From NCBI GenBank assembly GCA_046728075.1, contig JBKPDV010000064.1, positions 1 to 10,767 on the forward strand: 10,767 nt of DNA, given 5' to 3'. Position 1 is the first letter of the stretch; each line of letters opens with the position of its first letter. The notes below the pieces were generated by a model, which did no database searches, was not told the DNA's origin, and was given only the letters and a program-made list of their open reading frames with translations. Positions 1 to 6,026 of this stretch are shown in pieces. Position numbers and translations under genes: made by a program. The DNA comes from JBKPDV01 sp046728075 (GTDB lineage Bacteria; Acidobacteriota; Thermoanaerobaculia; UBA5066; Gp7-AA6).

Positions 1-433
1 CGGAAATACCGGACAACACGACTCCCGCAACCCAGCTCAGCACGCTGACGAGTCCAACAATGATGTGTCCTCTGCTGAAGATCTTCTTGAACAGTGCCGG
101 CGCCTCGGCGGCGATGACGGGCACGAACGTGACGTCGCCGCTGAAAATCCAGGACGCGAAACTCGACCCGACGATCACAATGGCGAACGCGACCACTCCA
201 ATCGCGCCTGCGCGCGACGCCTGGACCACGTGAACTGCGATCCAGCCGATGAGCGCGACGACGAACGCCAGCCAGAGGACGCCGTGCGCAGGTACCCAGA
301 GAGGATCGGTGCCGAACGTCGCGTCTTCGCCGGCGGGATGCAGAAGGAAACCCGCCGTGATCAGAATGCCGGCCGCGATGCTCGCAATCGCACCGAGTCG
401 AAGCAGAGATCGGGGGATTTCGTAAGTGGGCAT
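1..433 (-). CDS. Multi-pass membrane protein, 3' end beyond window
   Basis: Partial gene: 144 codons are visible from an ATG at 433 to the left edge, with no stop reached. The start is supported by AAGGAG about 8 bases upstream on the minus strand. The protein begins MPTYEIPRSLLRLGAIASIA and shows four hydrophobic segments at about residues 13-31, 50-71, 76-96 and 121-142. An HPAGED loop follows the first helix, a pattern I associate with small uncharacterised bacterial membrane proteins, but I cannot name the family. It lies 24 bases downstream of the hydrolase gene on the same strand, so it is probably the third gene of the arsR-hydrolase operon. A role in transport or membrane integrity would be a guess. 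The reading frame, start and membrane topology are well supported; the function is unknown. Confidence 0.8.
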   Translation of the reverse strand, partial: MPTYEIPRSLLRLGAIASIAAGILITAGFLLHPAGEDATFGTDPLWVPAHGVLWLAFVVALIGWIAVHVVQASRAGAIGVVAFAIVIVGSSFASWIFSGDVTFVPVIAAEAPALFKKIFSRGHIIVGLVSVLSWVAGVVLSGIS

Positions 434-457
434 GACGTTCTCCTTGTTTTGACCGGT

Positions 458-1339
458 TCAGGTTCCGCCCGCGCATAGAAACCCACGGACTGAGTTCGCG
501 AATTCAGTCGGCCGCTCCTCCATGAGAAGGTGGCCGGTGGCCGGCATGCGATCGAGTCGCACCACGCCCGGTATGTCGCGCTGCAGCCGTTCGCCCCATT
601 CGGGACCGAAGTGCGGATCGTCCTCGGCCCAGATGAGGAGGGTCGGGTGATCGAACCGGCGGAGTCCATCGACGATCTCGAGCGTGACTTCGTTGTTTCG
701 GCGATCGAATTGACCGGCCAGAAATCGTCTGGTCTTTCGACGCCGATGCCGGTCGGCGAAGTTCGTGCGGACGTAAGCATCGAGAAACTCGGGCGTGAGT
801 GCCTGCCGGTTGTGGACCGCCCTAGCCTCGATGAGCGTCGCGCGCAGAACCGGTTTCCATGACCAGATCCAGAGCACGACGTCGCCGATCAACGGTAGTT
901 GCGTCATCCGCACAAAGGGACGTTCTTTCGCCGACGGCCAGTTGTCGTACGCCTCGACGTTCGCCAGGACGAGTCGCCCGACGCGTTCTGCGTGTTCCGC
1001 GGCAAGGATCTGGGCAACGGCCCCTCCGTGGTCGTGACCGACGACATCAGGCGCTCGAATTGAGAGCGCATCGAGCAGACCGATGACCGCCGATGCCTGC
1101 GCGCGAAGCGACCAATCAGCGGACGGTGGTGTTTCGGTGTCGCCCAGTCCGAGGAGGTCGGGGGCAATGCAGCGAAACGACGTATTCATTTTATCGATGA
1201 CGTTTCGCCAGATGAACGAGGCGAATGGACATCCATGAAGGAAGAGAACCGGCGATCCGCTGCCGGAATCGAAGTAACGGATGCGCGCGTCACCGACGGC
1301 CACCGTCTGTTGGGAGGCGAAGAACTCGTTCGGCTTCAT
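458..1339 (-). CDS. Alpha/beta-hydrolase with Asp nucleophile (dehalogenase/epoxide-hydrolase-like)
   Basis: A complete 293-residue cytoplasmic alpha/beta-hydrolase. The oxyanion-hole HG is at 35-36 (LFLHGCP), the nucleophile elbow GHDHGG places Asp103 as nucleophile, the acid is Asp241 (or 240) in WAEDDPHFG, and the base is His270 in ATGHLLMEE. An Asp nucleophile is typical of haloalkane and fluoroacetate dehalogenases and epoxide hydrolases. However, the Trp that follows the nucleophile in classical haloalkane dehalogenases is His104 here, and the HGNP Asn is Cys37, so the substrate cannot be assigned. The frame stays open to 1429, but I choose ATG 1339: GAGGAAGG precedes it, and its ATGA overlaps the stop of the ArsR gene, a sign of translational coupling. 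It is probably controlled by that repressor. Confidence 0.9.
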   Translation of the reverse strand: MKPNEFFASQQTVAVGDARIRYFDSGSGSPVLFLHGCPFASFIWRNVIDKMNTSFRCIAPDLLGLGDTETPPSADWSLRAQASAVIGLLDALSIRAPDVVGHDHGGAVAQILAAEHAERVGRLVLANVEAYDNWPSAKERPFVRMTQLPLIGDVVLWIWSWKPVLRATLIEARAVHNRQALTPEFLDAYVRTNFADRHRRRKTRRFLAGQFDRRNNEVTLEIVDGLRRFDHPTLLIWAEDDPHFGPEWGERLQRDIPGVVRLDRMPATGHLLMEERPTEFANSVRGFLCAGGT

Positions 1340-1737
1340 GACCGGCCCTTCCTCGACCGATTTCGTTTCTGCGTATTCGGTATCTCCTCGAGCAGGCAGA
1401 AGCCGAGGTCGAAGAGACCTGGAATGCACGGGTCGGTGATCTGATAGAAAAGGCGGGTTCCCTCGCGCCGTGCGACCACGATCTGCCGGTCGGCCAGGCG
1501 CTGAAGTTGATTGGAAACCGCCTGAGGCGCCATGTTCACGGCTGTGCAGAGATCGCTCACACAGAGCTCCCCGGCGCGCGCAAGAGCATGCAGGAGCCGT
1601 AGGCGTGTGTCATTCGAGAGAACTTTGAACAGCCGGGAGAGGTCATGGGCGCGCCTGGCGTCGATGAGCGGCCGCTGCTGAATCAAGAGCTTGCCAAACG
1701 AAGTGGGAATGTTTGCGGAGATCGGGGCGCATTTCAT
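1336..1737 (-). CDS. ArsR/SmtB-family winged-helix repressor, thiol-rich
   Basis: A 133-residue DNA-binding repressor of the ArsR/SmtB family. The conserved core LFKVLSNDTRLRLLHAL spans about 36-52, the alpha-3 motif ELCVSDLC is at 57-64, and the recognition-helix region MAPQAVSNQLQRLADR is at 69-84. The beta-hairpin REGTRLFYQI (91-100) follows. Cys59 and Cys64 lie in the classic metal-binding helix (ELCVCDLC in E. coli ArsR), with Cys61 replaced by Ser. Cys104 and Cys114 sit in the C-terminal helix, so a thiolate site of Cd/Pb/As type or a redox switch is plausible; the ligand is inference. The start at 1737 has no good Shine-Dalgarno and lies 6 bases after a TAATAT -10, which suggests a leaderless mRNA. 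It overlaps the hydrolase gene by 4 bases and probably heads a three-gene operon that it represses. Confidence 0.92.
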   Translation of the reverse strand: MKCAPISANIPTSFGKLLIQQRPLIDARRAHDLSRLFKVLSNDTRLRLLHALARAGELCVSDLCTAVNMAPQAVSNQLQRLADRQIVVARREGTRLFYQITDPCIPGLFDLGFCLLEEIPNTQKRNRSRKGRS

Positions 1738-1743
1738 GCGCCC

Positions 1744-1749
1744 ATATTA
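1744..1749 (-). promoter_or_regulatory. Candidate -10 element of the arsR promoter
   Basis: On the minus strand this reads TAATAT, one change from TATAAT in composition and order. It ends 6 bases before the ATG at 1737, so transcription would begin at or next to the start codon. The -35 region, about 17 bases further upstream, is poor (TTTCAC/TTTTCA). The element overlaps the inverted repeat at 1747-1764, so bound repressor would block RNA polymerase. Inferred from position and similarity only. Confidence 0.5.
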
Positions 1750-1764
1750 CACCATTCGGTGTAA
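1747..1764. promoter_or_regulatory. Perfect inverted repeat, probable ArsR-type operator
   Basis: TTACACC-ATTC-GGTGTAA: perfect 7-base arms around a 4-base centre, starting 10 bases upstream of the arsR-type start codon. ArsR/SmtB dimers typically bind imperfect 12-2-12 or shorter dyads that overlap their own promoters, and this dyad overlaps the -10-like TAATAT. Autorepression of the operon is the natural reading. The dyad is seen directly; the binding protein is inferred. Confidence 0.7.
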
Positions 1765-1797
1765 CAGTGAAAATGTGGAGTGGCAGGAGATTGTTGC

Positions 1798-2199
1798 TCA
1801 GGGGATCCTGAAAGCGTCAGCCGTGACGATGCCGGAAGGAATCTCGTAAGACTGTGCGAGGCAAGCACAGCCGGCGAAACCTTCATCTATCGAATCGGCG
1901 CAAAGACATGTTTCCTCACACGGCGCTTGGGCGAAAAGGTCGGCCAGTAGTCGATCCGTCTCATCGCAGGGGCAAAGAATAGAGTCGTCGATCTCCTCCG
2001 CGGGCGGGTTAGGCGCCGCTTCGGTCGAATTCTTGCGGGAGAGATCCGCCTTCTTTTGTTCCGACGACCCGTTGGTCTTCGGGCTGCGGGCACGCCGGCC
2101 TAAATCGGAGAGCACATCGTTGCCGAGGACGGCGATCGCGATCAACATCGCGAACGCGGCAATCTTAAGGCCCCGCTCTCCAAGAGTTCCGAACCTCAC
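1798..2199 (-). CDS. Small single-pass membrane protein with Cys-rich C-terminal tail
   Basis: A 133-residue protein from a GTG start at 2199, chosen because AAGGAGG lies 4 bases upstream and because the paralogue at 9995 starts at the same place after the same Shine-Dalgarno. An upstream ATG at 2247 gives a longer frame without such support. A hydrophobic segment runs at about 12-30 (KIAAFAMLIAIAVLGNDVL), followed by a polar Lys/Ser/Glu-rich stretch. The acidic tail holds seven Cys: 76, 78, 94, 98, 100, 111 and 113, in CPC, CEETCLC and CAC clusters. The clusters could bind metal or form disulfides. It is 56 bases downstream of the Spy-like gene and probably cotranscribed with it. Only the membrane helix and flanks match the second copy; the tail does not. 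I do not recognise a named family. Confidence 0.75.
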   Translation of the reverse strand: MRFGTLGERGLKIAAFAMLIAIAVLGNDVLSDLGRRARSPKTNGSSEQKKADLSRKNSTEAAPNPPAEEIDDSILCPCDETDRLLADLFAQAPCEETCLCADSIDEGFAGCACLAQSYEIPSGIVTADAFRIP

Positions 2200-2255
2200 A
2201 AACCCTCCTTTTGACCGGCGCGCCGAATCCATCGACCCTTCCGCCACGACGAGCC

Positions 2256-2762
2256 TTACGCCTTGCCCCCCGGGCTACCCGGCCCGCCGCCGAGGGGAGG
2301 CCCTGTCTCGAATCTCGGCAGGCGAGACGGAAACGCGGCACACTGGTGATTCGCAGCGATGAAGGACGCGTACTTACTTTGCTGATCAGTGGACAGCGAT
2401 GCGACGAAGGTCGCCTCGGCGTTCTTCTGGATCTTCTGAATCTGGTTCTGATGTTCGTTCTCCTGAATCTGGAGACTTCCAATCGCACAAGGATCCGGGC
2501 TGGCGGATGCAAGAGCCGTGTCGATCTGTCGGTGAATCGCAATGATCTGATCCAAGATCTGCCCGATCGAGTCGGCTGTTTGTCGGCGCAGGTCCTCGAG
2601 AGCGGACTGCTGAGCGGCCGTAAGCCCCACGGCCTGTACGAGATTTTGGGTGCACGCCTCCCCAGAATGGTGGATGAAGACCCCTTGGCCAAAAGCCGGC
2701 GTGGCATAGCTGATCAGCATCCAAGCAATCGCGACCCCGAGTCTTCCCTTCTCGCTCTTCAT
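2256..2762 (-). CDS. Spy/CpxP-like (LTXXQ) periplasmic protein, copy A
   Basis: A 168-residue exported helical protein. ATG 2762 is chosen over the in-frame GTG at 2771 because GGAG lies 8 bases before the ATG but overlaps the GTG; the paralogue uses the same site. The N-terminus has a signal peptide (basic MKSEKGR, hydrophobic core, then ATPAFGQG near 20-27). The mature part is Gln/Ala-rich and has two LTXXQ-type motifs, GLTAAQQ (46-52) and SLSTDQQ (122-128), the signature of Spy/CpxP/Metal_resist proteins. Those act as periplasmic chaperones or as inhibitors and sensors for envelope-stress kinases. Cys37, Cys92 and Cys141 are shared with copy B. The tail is Gly/Pro-rich. Its position opposite a kinase-regulator pair mirrors cpxP-cpxRA, so it is probably a target, and perhaps a feedback partner, of that system. 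Confidence 0.82.
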   Translation of the reverse strand: MKSEKGRLGVAIAWMLISYATPAFGQGVFIHHSGEACTQNLVQAVGLTAAQQSALEDLRRQTADSIGQILDQIIAIHRQIDTALASASPDPCAIGSLQIQENEHQNQIQKIQKNAEATFVASLSTDQQSKYASFIAANHQCAAFPSRLPRFETGPPLGGGPGSPGGKA

Positions 2763-2780
2763 GTCATTCACTCCTTTCGC

Positions 2781-2795
2781 GCGGCTTTGTGCCGC
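2781..2795 (-). other. Small conserved 5'-leader hairpin of the Spy-like gene
   Basis: GCGGC-TTTGT-GCCGC can form a 5-bp stem with a 5-base loop in the leader of the leftward transcript, just upstream of its Shine-Dalgarno. The stem is kept exactly in the second copy (10626-10640), where only the loop differs. It might affect translation or mRNA stability. The evidence is the repeat conservation alone. Confidence 0.35.
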
Positions 2796-2833
2796 TCGAT
2801 ACGGAAGAGTACGGGGACCGGCCGCCGTCAGTC

Positions 2834-2862
2834 GTCAGAGCGTCGCAAGAGTTTTGTAAGAG
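2834..2862. promoter_or_regulatory. Three 11-bp-phased direct repeats, probable response-regulator box (copy A)
   Basis: GTCAGAG (2834), GCAAGAG (2845) and GTAAGAG (2856) recur at exactly 11 bases with different spacers. OmpR/PhoB-family regulators bind tandem direct repeats at 10-11-bp periods, and the GTAA core recalls the CpxR box. The box lies about 72 bases upstream of the Spy-like ATG and about 69 bases upstream of the kinase ATG, suitable for activation in both directions. The same array occurs at 10679-10707. Binding by the regulator encoded at 4781-5518 is inferred. Confidence 0.65.
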
Positions 2863-2915
2863 ATGTAAACCTTCGCCGACGAGCTTCATTCATGAGGTTC
2901 GCGCGGTTAGGTCGG

Positions 2916-2924
2916 TGCTAGATT
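2916..2924 (+). promoter_or_regulatory. Extended -10 promoter element of the kinase operon
   Basis: TGCTAGATT fits an extended -10 (TGn followed by TAGATT). It ends 6 bases before the kinase ATG at 2931 and no Shine-Dalgarno lies between, so the mRNA is probably leaderless. No convincing -35 is visible, as expected for an extended -10 or activator-dependent promoter. The string CGGTGCTAGAT is repeated at the right end of the window, supporting a functional role. Confidence 0.5.
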
Positions 2925-2930
2925 CTCGGC

Positions 2931-4784
2931 ATGTCTCGGCTGCTTCCGGGAATTCGACTCTCCTTGACGGCGGCGGGAGTGATGCTCTTGCTGCTGGCAG
3001 GACTCGCGATTCTTCAATACCGGTGGATCGGCGAGGTGAGTCAGGCGGAAGAGAGCCGGATGCGCGCCGGAGCACGCCGAGCGGCCGATGGGGTGGCGAC
3101 CGATTTCAATCGGGAAATCTTCCGCGTTCTCGAGCATTTTTCTCTCCCGCCGCGATCGGCCAAGCCCGACGGCGGCTTGGGCTCCCTGATCGCCGAAAAC
3201 GCAAAGCGCTGGTCGGCAGAGTCGAGATTTCCGTCACTCATTGCCGGGATCTTCGTGTCGCGGCCCGGAGGCAAGAGAGACGACGACCTCGATCGAGTGA
3301 ATCTCTCTTCGGGGTTGCTCGAGCCGGCACCCTGGCCGAGCGACCTCGAAGCCGCGCGCCAGTGGATCACCACCAGACCTCGGACCTCTTTACGCGCGCC
3401 GCTGCGGTTCCGGTTCGAGGGGAAGGGACCGGAGCTCGACAGAAAAGGACCAGAGATGCCGATGCGGCATTGGTTCGGGCCTCAGATCCTCGACGAGGTA
3501 CCCGCGGTTTTGATTCCCGACCTGCGCCATTCGGCCGAGCCCGGCAGATTCATCGAGGAGCCGACCGCAGAGCGCTGGATCATTTTGTGGCTCGACCGGC
3601 GCGCGATCCTGACGGACTTTCTTCCCCATCTGGTCCGGCGATACTTTGGCGAGACGGGCGAGTATGACGTGGCTGTCCTCCGAAGGGACGATCCATCCGC
3701 GGTTCTTTATCGTTCGCGCGAGGGTTTTCCAGCCGGCCACCTGCGGACCTCCGATGCGGAAGTTTTTCTTCTTGACGGCCCTTTGAGCACCCTGGCTCAC
3801 GGTGGCGGCGCTCCTTCTGCCGAAACTTCGCCGCGAGAATCTCTGGTGTTCTTCGGGACGGCGCAGGAGGCTCAGCGCGTTGCGGGACTCGGGCAAGGCG
3901 CCTGGCGGCTCGTGGCAGTTCACCGCGCGGGTTCGCTGCAGGCGGCTGTCCGGGCCACCCGTCGGCGCAACCTTGCGGTCAGCGGCGCGATCCTGGTTCT
4001 TCTCGGCGTCACGGTCGCCGCTCTGGTGACCTCTTCTCAGCGCGCGCAGCGTCTGGCTCGACAGCAGGTCGAATTCGTGGCCAGCTTGACGCACGAGCTG
4101 CGCACGCCTTTGGCTGCCATCCGCTCCGCCGGCCAAAACCTAGCCGATGGTCTAGTCCAAGAGCGAGACCGCGTCCGAAAATACGGACGGCTCCTCGAGC
4201 GCGAAAGTCGCCGGCTCTCTGGACTGATCGAAGATGCCCTGGCGCAGGCGGACATCGAGGCGCGACGTGAGGCCGTGAGGACCGGCTCTGTCGCGATCCC
4301 CCCAATCCTCGATGAAGTGACCGCCGCGTTGCGGCCCTTGGCTCAGGAATACGACACGGCGGTGGATTCGGTAATCTCGGATCATCTTCCTCCCGTGGCG
4401 GGTGATCCTTCGGCGCTTCGCACTCTCTTCGAGAACTTGGTCTCCAATGCCATCAAATACGGCGGCCGGCAGGGACAAGTGCGCCTCCAGGCGCTGCCGG
4501 CGGGTTCCACGATCGAGGTGACGGTCCAAGATCGAGGGCCCGGCATCTCGCCGCAAGATCTCCCTCACATCTTCGAGCCCTTCTACCGCGGGAGTGATGT
4601 TTCCTCGAGAAGGGTCAGCGGCTCGGGATTGGGTCTGTCTCTGGTTCGCCGCGTTGCGGAGGCTCACGGCGGTCGCGTTGTGGTCCAGAGCGAGCTCGGA
4701 AAAGGAACGGCGTTCTGTGTCACGCTGCCCGGTCTCGTGCAACCTGCGGACGACCTTCACCCGCAGACAGGGGCTGCTTCATGA
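2931..4784 (+). CDS. Membrane sensor histidine kinase, no HAMP domain
   Basis: A 617-residue inner-membrane sensor kinase. TM1 is at about 11-33, a large periplasmic region of about 310 residues (35-345) follows, and TM2 is at about 347-367. The cytoplasmic part has the H-box SLTHELRTP with phospho-acceptor His388, the N-box ENLVSNAIKYG (Asn502, Asn506), the G1 box DRGPGIS (Asp534), the F-box FEPFYRG and the G2 box GSGLGLS (564-570). Only about 15-20 residues separate TM2 from the dimerisation helix, so there is no HAMP domain. I do not recognise the periplasmic sensor domain. The ATG at 2931 has no Shine-Dalgarno but follows an extended -10, fitting leaderless translation. The stop overlaps the regulator start (ATGA). 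It probably phosphorylates the adjacent regulator in response to an envelope signal that the Spy-like protein may modulate. Confidence 0.93.
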   Translation: MSRLLPGIRLSLTAAGVMLLLLAGLAILQYRWIGEVSQAEESRMRAGARRAADGVATDFNREIFRVLEHFSLPPRSAKPDGGLGSLIAENAKRWSAESRFPSLIAGIFVSRPGGKRDDDLDRVNLSSGLLEPAPWPSDLEAARQWITTRPRTSLRAPLRFRFEGKGPELDRKGPEMPMRHWFGPQILDEVPAVLIPDLRHSAEPGRFIEEPTAERWIILWLDRRAILTDFLPHLVRRYFGETGEYDVAVLRRDDPSAVLYRSREGFPAGHLRTSDAEVFLLDGPLSTLAHGGGAPSAETSPRESLVFFGTAQEAQRVAGLGQGAWRLVAVHRAGSLQAAVRATRRRNLAVSGAILVLLGVTVAALVTSSQRAQRLARQQVEFVASLTHELRTPLAAIRSAGQNLADGLVQERDRVRKYGRLLERESRRLSGLIEDALAQADIEARREAVRTGSVAIPPILDEVTAALRPLAQEYDTAVDSVISDHLPPVAGDPSALRTLFENLVSNAIKYGGRQGQVRLQALPAGSTIEVTVQDRGPGISPQDLPHIFEPFYRGSDVSSRRVSGSGLGLSLVRRVAEAHGGRVVVQSELGKGTAFCVTLPGLVQPADDLHPQTGAAS

Positions 4785-5518
4785 AGCACGCGAGAGTGGT
4801 CGAGCCGCCGAGCTGGGACGCCGCCGGCGCGGCAAGCCCTCGGATCCTTCTCGTCGAAGACGAGCCGAGCCTGGTCGTCACGCTTTCCGATCGGCTCGGG
4901 TCGGAAGGCTACTTCGTCGAGTCCGTCGGCGACGGTATCTCCGCGCTGAAGCGAATGATTTCAGAGCGGTTCGACCTCGTCCTCTTGGACGTCGCCTTGC
5001 CGGGGAAGAATGGCTTCGATGTCTGCCGGGAGGTCCGCCAAAAGGGGAATGGCGTCCCCGTACTGATGCTGACCGCCCGCGGCGAAGTGACCGATCGCGT
5101 CGTGGGCCTGAAGCTCGGCGCCGACGACTACCTGGTCAAACCGTTCGAGATGATCGAGCTCCTGGCCAGAATCGAGGCACTCCTGCGGCGCAACCGCGCC
5201 GGCTCGAGCAGCGGGGCCGGCGAATATGGATTTGGCGACATCCTCATCGATTTTCGAGCCGCTCGCGTGCTCCGCTCCGGCAAGCCCATTTCTCTTTCTG
5301 CGCTCGAGTACAAATTGCTACGGTATTTCATCGAGCACCGCGACGCTCTCCTGTCGCGCGACGAGTTGCTGGACAAGGTCTGGGGCTATGATGCGATGCC
5401 CACCACCCGGACGGTCGACGTCCATGTCGCTTCCCTGCGGCAGAAAATCGAGGTCAATCCCACGCATCCCCAGCACCTCGTGACCGTTCATCGGCTGGGA
5501 TACCGCTTCGTCGGCTAG
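4781..5518 (+). CDS. OmpR/PhoB-family response regulator
   Basis: A 245-residue regulator with a receiver domain at about 21-137 and a winged-helix DNA-binding domain at about 147-244. Receiver residues: acidic pair Glu26-Asp27 (LLVEDEP), phospho-acceptor Asp70 (LVLLDVALPG), Thr98 (MLTARG) and Lys120 (YLVKPF). The output domain shows LSALEYKLLRYFIEHRD, LLDKVWGYD, TRTVDVHVASLRQKIE and the terminal LVTVHRLGYRFVG, all typical of the OmpR class. About 20 extra residues precede the receiver. Its ATG overlaps the kinase stop, so the two are translationally coupled and form a cognate pair. It is the most likely binder of the 11-bp direct repeats at 2834-2862 and 10679-10707. Confidence 0.95.
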   Translation: MKHARVVEPPSWDAAGAASPRILLVEDEPSLVVTLSDRLGSEGYFVESVGDGISALKRMISERFDLVLLDVALPGKNGFDVCREVRQKGNGVPVLMLTARGEVTDRVVGLKLGADDYLVKPFEMIELLARIEALLRRNRAGSSSGAGEYGFGDILIDFRAARVLRSGKPISLSALEYKLLRYFIEHRDALLSRDELLDKVWGYDAMPTTRTVDVHVASLRQKIEVNPTHPQHLVTVHRLGYRFVG

Positions 5519-5526
5519 AAAGGATT

Positions 5527-5537
5527 GGGGTCAGTCT
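5527..5537 (+). repeat. GGGGTCAGTCT short repeat, copy 1
   Basis: This 11-mer lies 8 bases after the response-regulator stop, at the left boundary of the hydrolase fragment. It recurs identically at 6778-6788 and, with one change and inverted, at 6848-6858. Short GGGGTCAG-type motifs are often found around REP/RAYT-like or miniature elements, but no transposase is present here. Confidence 0.5.
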
Positions 5538-5578
5538 TTCGGTGTGGGGTTATTTGCGAATCGCGATTCCGCCTTCGT

Positions 5579-5962
5579 GGGCTCTGGAGGAGGGACTTCC
5601 CGAGCTGGCTAGCGGACAACGCCCGGCCCTTCTTCGCCGTCGATACCTCCGCGGCGACGGTCGAGTGGGGCATCGGCTTGTGCCGGCTGACGTCGCTCCG
5701 GGCCCTGATCGACTGTAGTCGCGCCGATCTCGAAACAGACTTCCGCGACGAGCTGACTCGGCTCAACGTGCCGACGCTGATCGTTCACGGCGACAAGGAC
5801 GTCTCGGCGCCGCTCGACCTAACCGCGAGAAGGACGGCGCAACTGATTCCCGGAAGCAGGCTCGTCGTGTACGAAGGCGCGCCGCACGGGCTTATGTTCA
5901 CCCACATGGACCGCTTGAACACCGATCTCCTCGCCTTCATGAGGGAGGGAGCGTCTCGATGA
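5579..5962 (+). pseudogene. 3' fragment of an alpha/beta-hydrolase (non-haem chloroperoxidase-like)
   Basis: About 125 codons match the C-terminal half of small alpha/beta-hydrolases of the chloroperoxidase/arylesterase type. Visible are a lid-like WRRDFPSWLADNARPFF, then LIDCSRADLETDFRDEL, the acid-bearing VPTLIVHGDKDVSAP, and the catalytic-His region YEGAPHGLMFTHMDRLN. The half with the HG oxyanion hole and the G-x-S-x-G nucleophile is missing. The frame opens at a TTG at 5525 with no Shine-Dalgarno, and the first codons do not look like hydrolase. It cannot make a working enzyme, so I call it a truncated remnant. It sits between a GGGGTCAGTCT repeat and a GGGTC-T-GACCC palindrome, which suggests rearrangement. 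The first base of homology is approximate. Confidence 0.75.
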
Positions 5963-5994
5963 GGGAACAATCGGCGGTCGACGGTCACCCTTCA

Positions 5995-6005
5995 GGGTCT
6001 GACCC
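5995..6005. repeat. GGGTC-T-GACCC palindrome
   Basis: A perfect 5-base inverted repeat around one T, between the hydrolase fragment and the DUF998 gene. Read on the minus strand it contains GGGTCAG, the core of the repeats at 5527 and 6778, so it may be the opposite end of a decayed element enclosing the fragment. It is too tight for a terminator hairpin and no T run follows. Confidence 0.35.
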
Positions 6006-6026
6006 AGCAGCAAGAGACGTGGATGG

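Larger units (their letters stand above)
2098..2923. repeat. Diverged long direct repeat, copy A (small-membrane-protein 5' end, Spy-like gene, control region)
   Basis: From the membrane-helix codons of the small protein through the Spy-like gene to the TGCTAGAT promoter element, this segment is collinear with 9900-10767. Similarity is highest in the Spy-like coding core and in the promoter/operator elements; the spacer between the two genes differs in length (56 against 135 bases). Confidence 0.7.

Noticed and set aside
1340..1429. N-terminal extension of the hydrolase
   Set aside because: It lies within the ArsR gene in another frame; the ATG at 1339 has a ribosome site and the coupling ATGA overlap.
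2789..3667. Long plus-strand frame of 292 codons over the kinase 5' half
   Set aside because: It overlaps the kinase in another frame, is Arg/Pro/Ser-rich, and has no domain; it is a GC-rich shadow of the real gene.
3390..4136. Minus-strand frame of 248 codons inside the kinase gene
   Set aside because: It is antisense to the clear H-box region, with no Shine-Dalgarno or recognisable motif.
4594..5391. Plus-strand frame of 265 codons over the kinase-regulator junction
   Set aside because: It is out of frame with both well-defined genes and has a composition dominated by Arg, as expected for a shifted GC-rich frame.
5519..5580. Terminator after the response-regulator gene
   Set aside because: No stable stem followed by T residues is visible.
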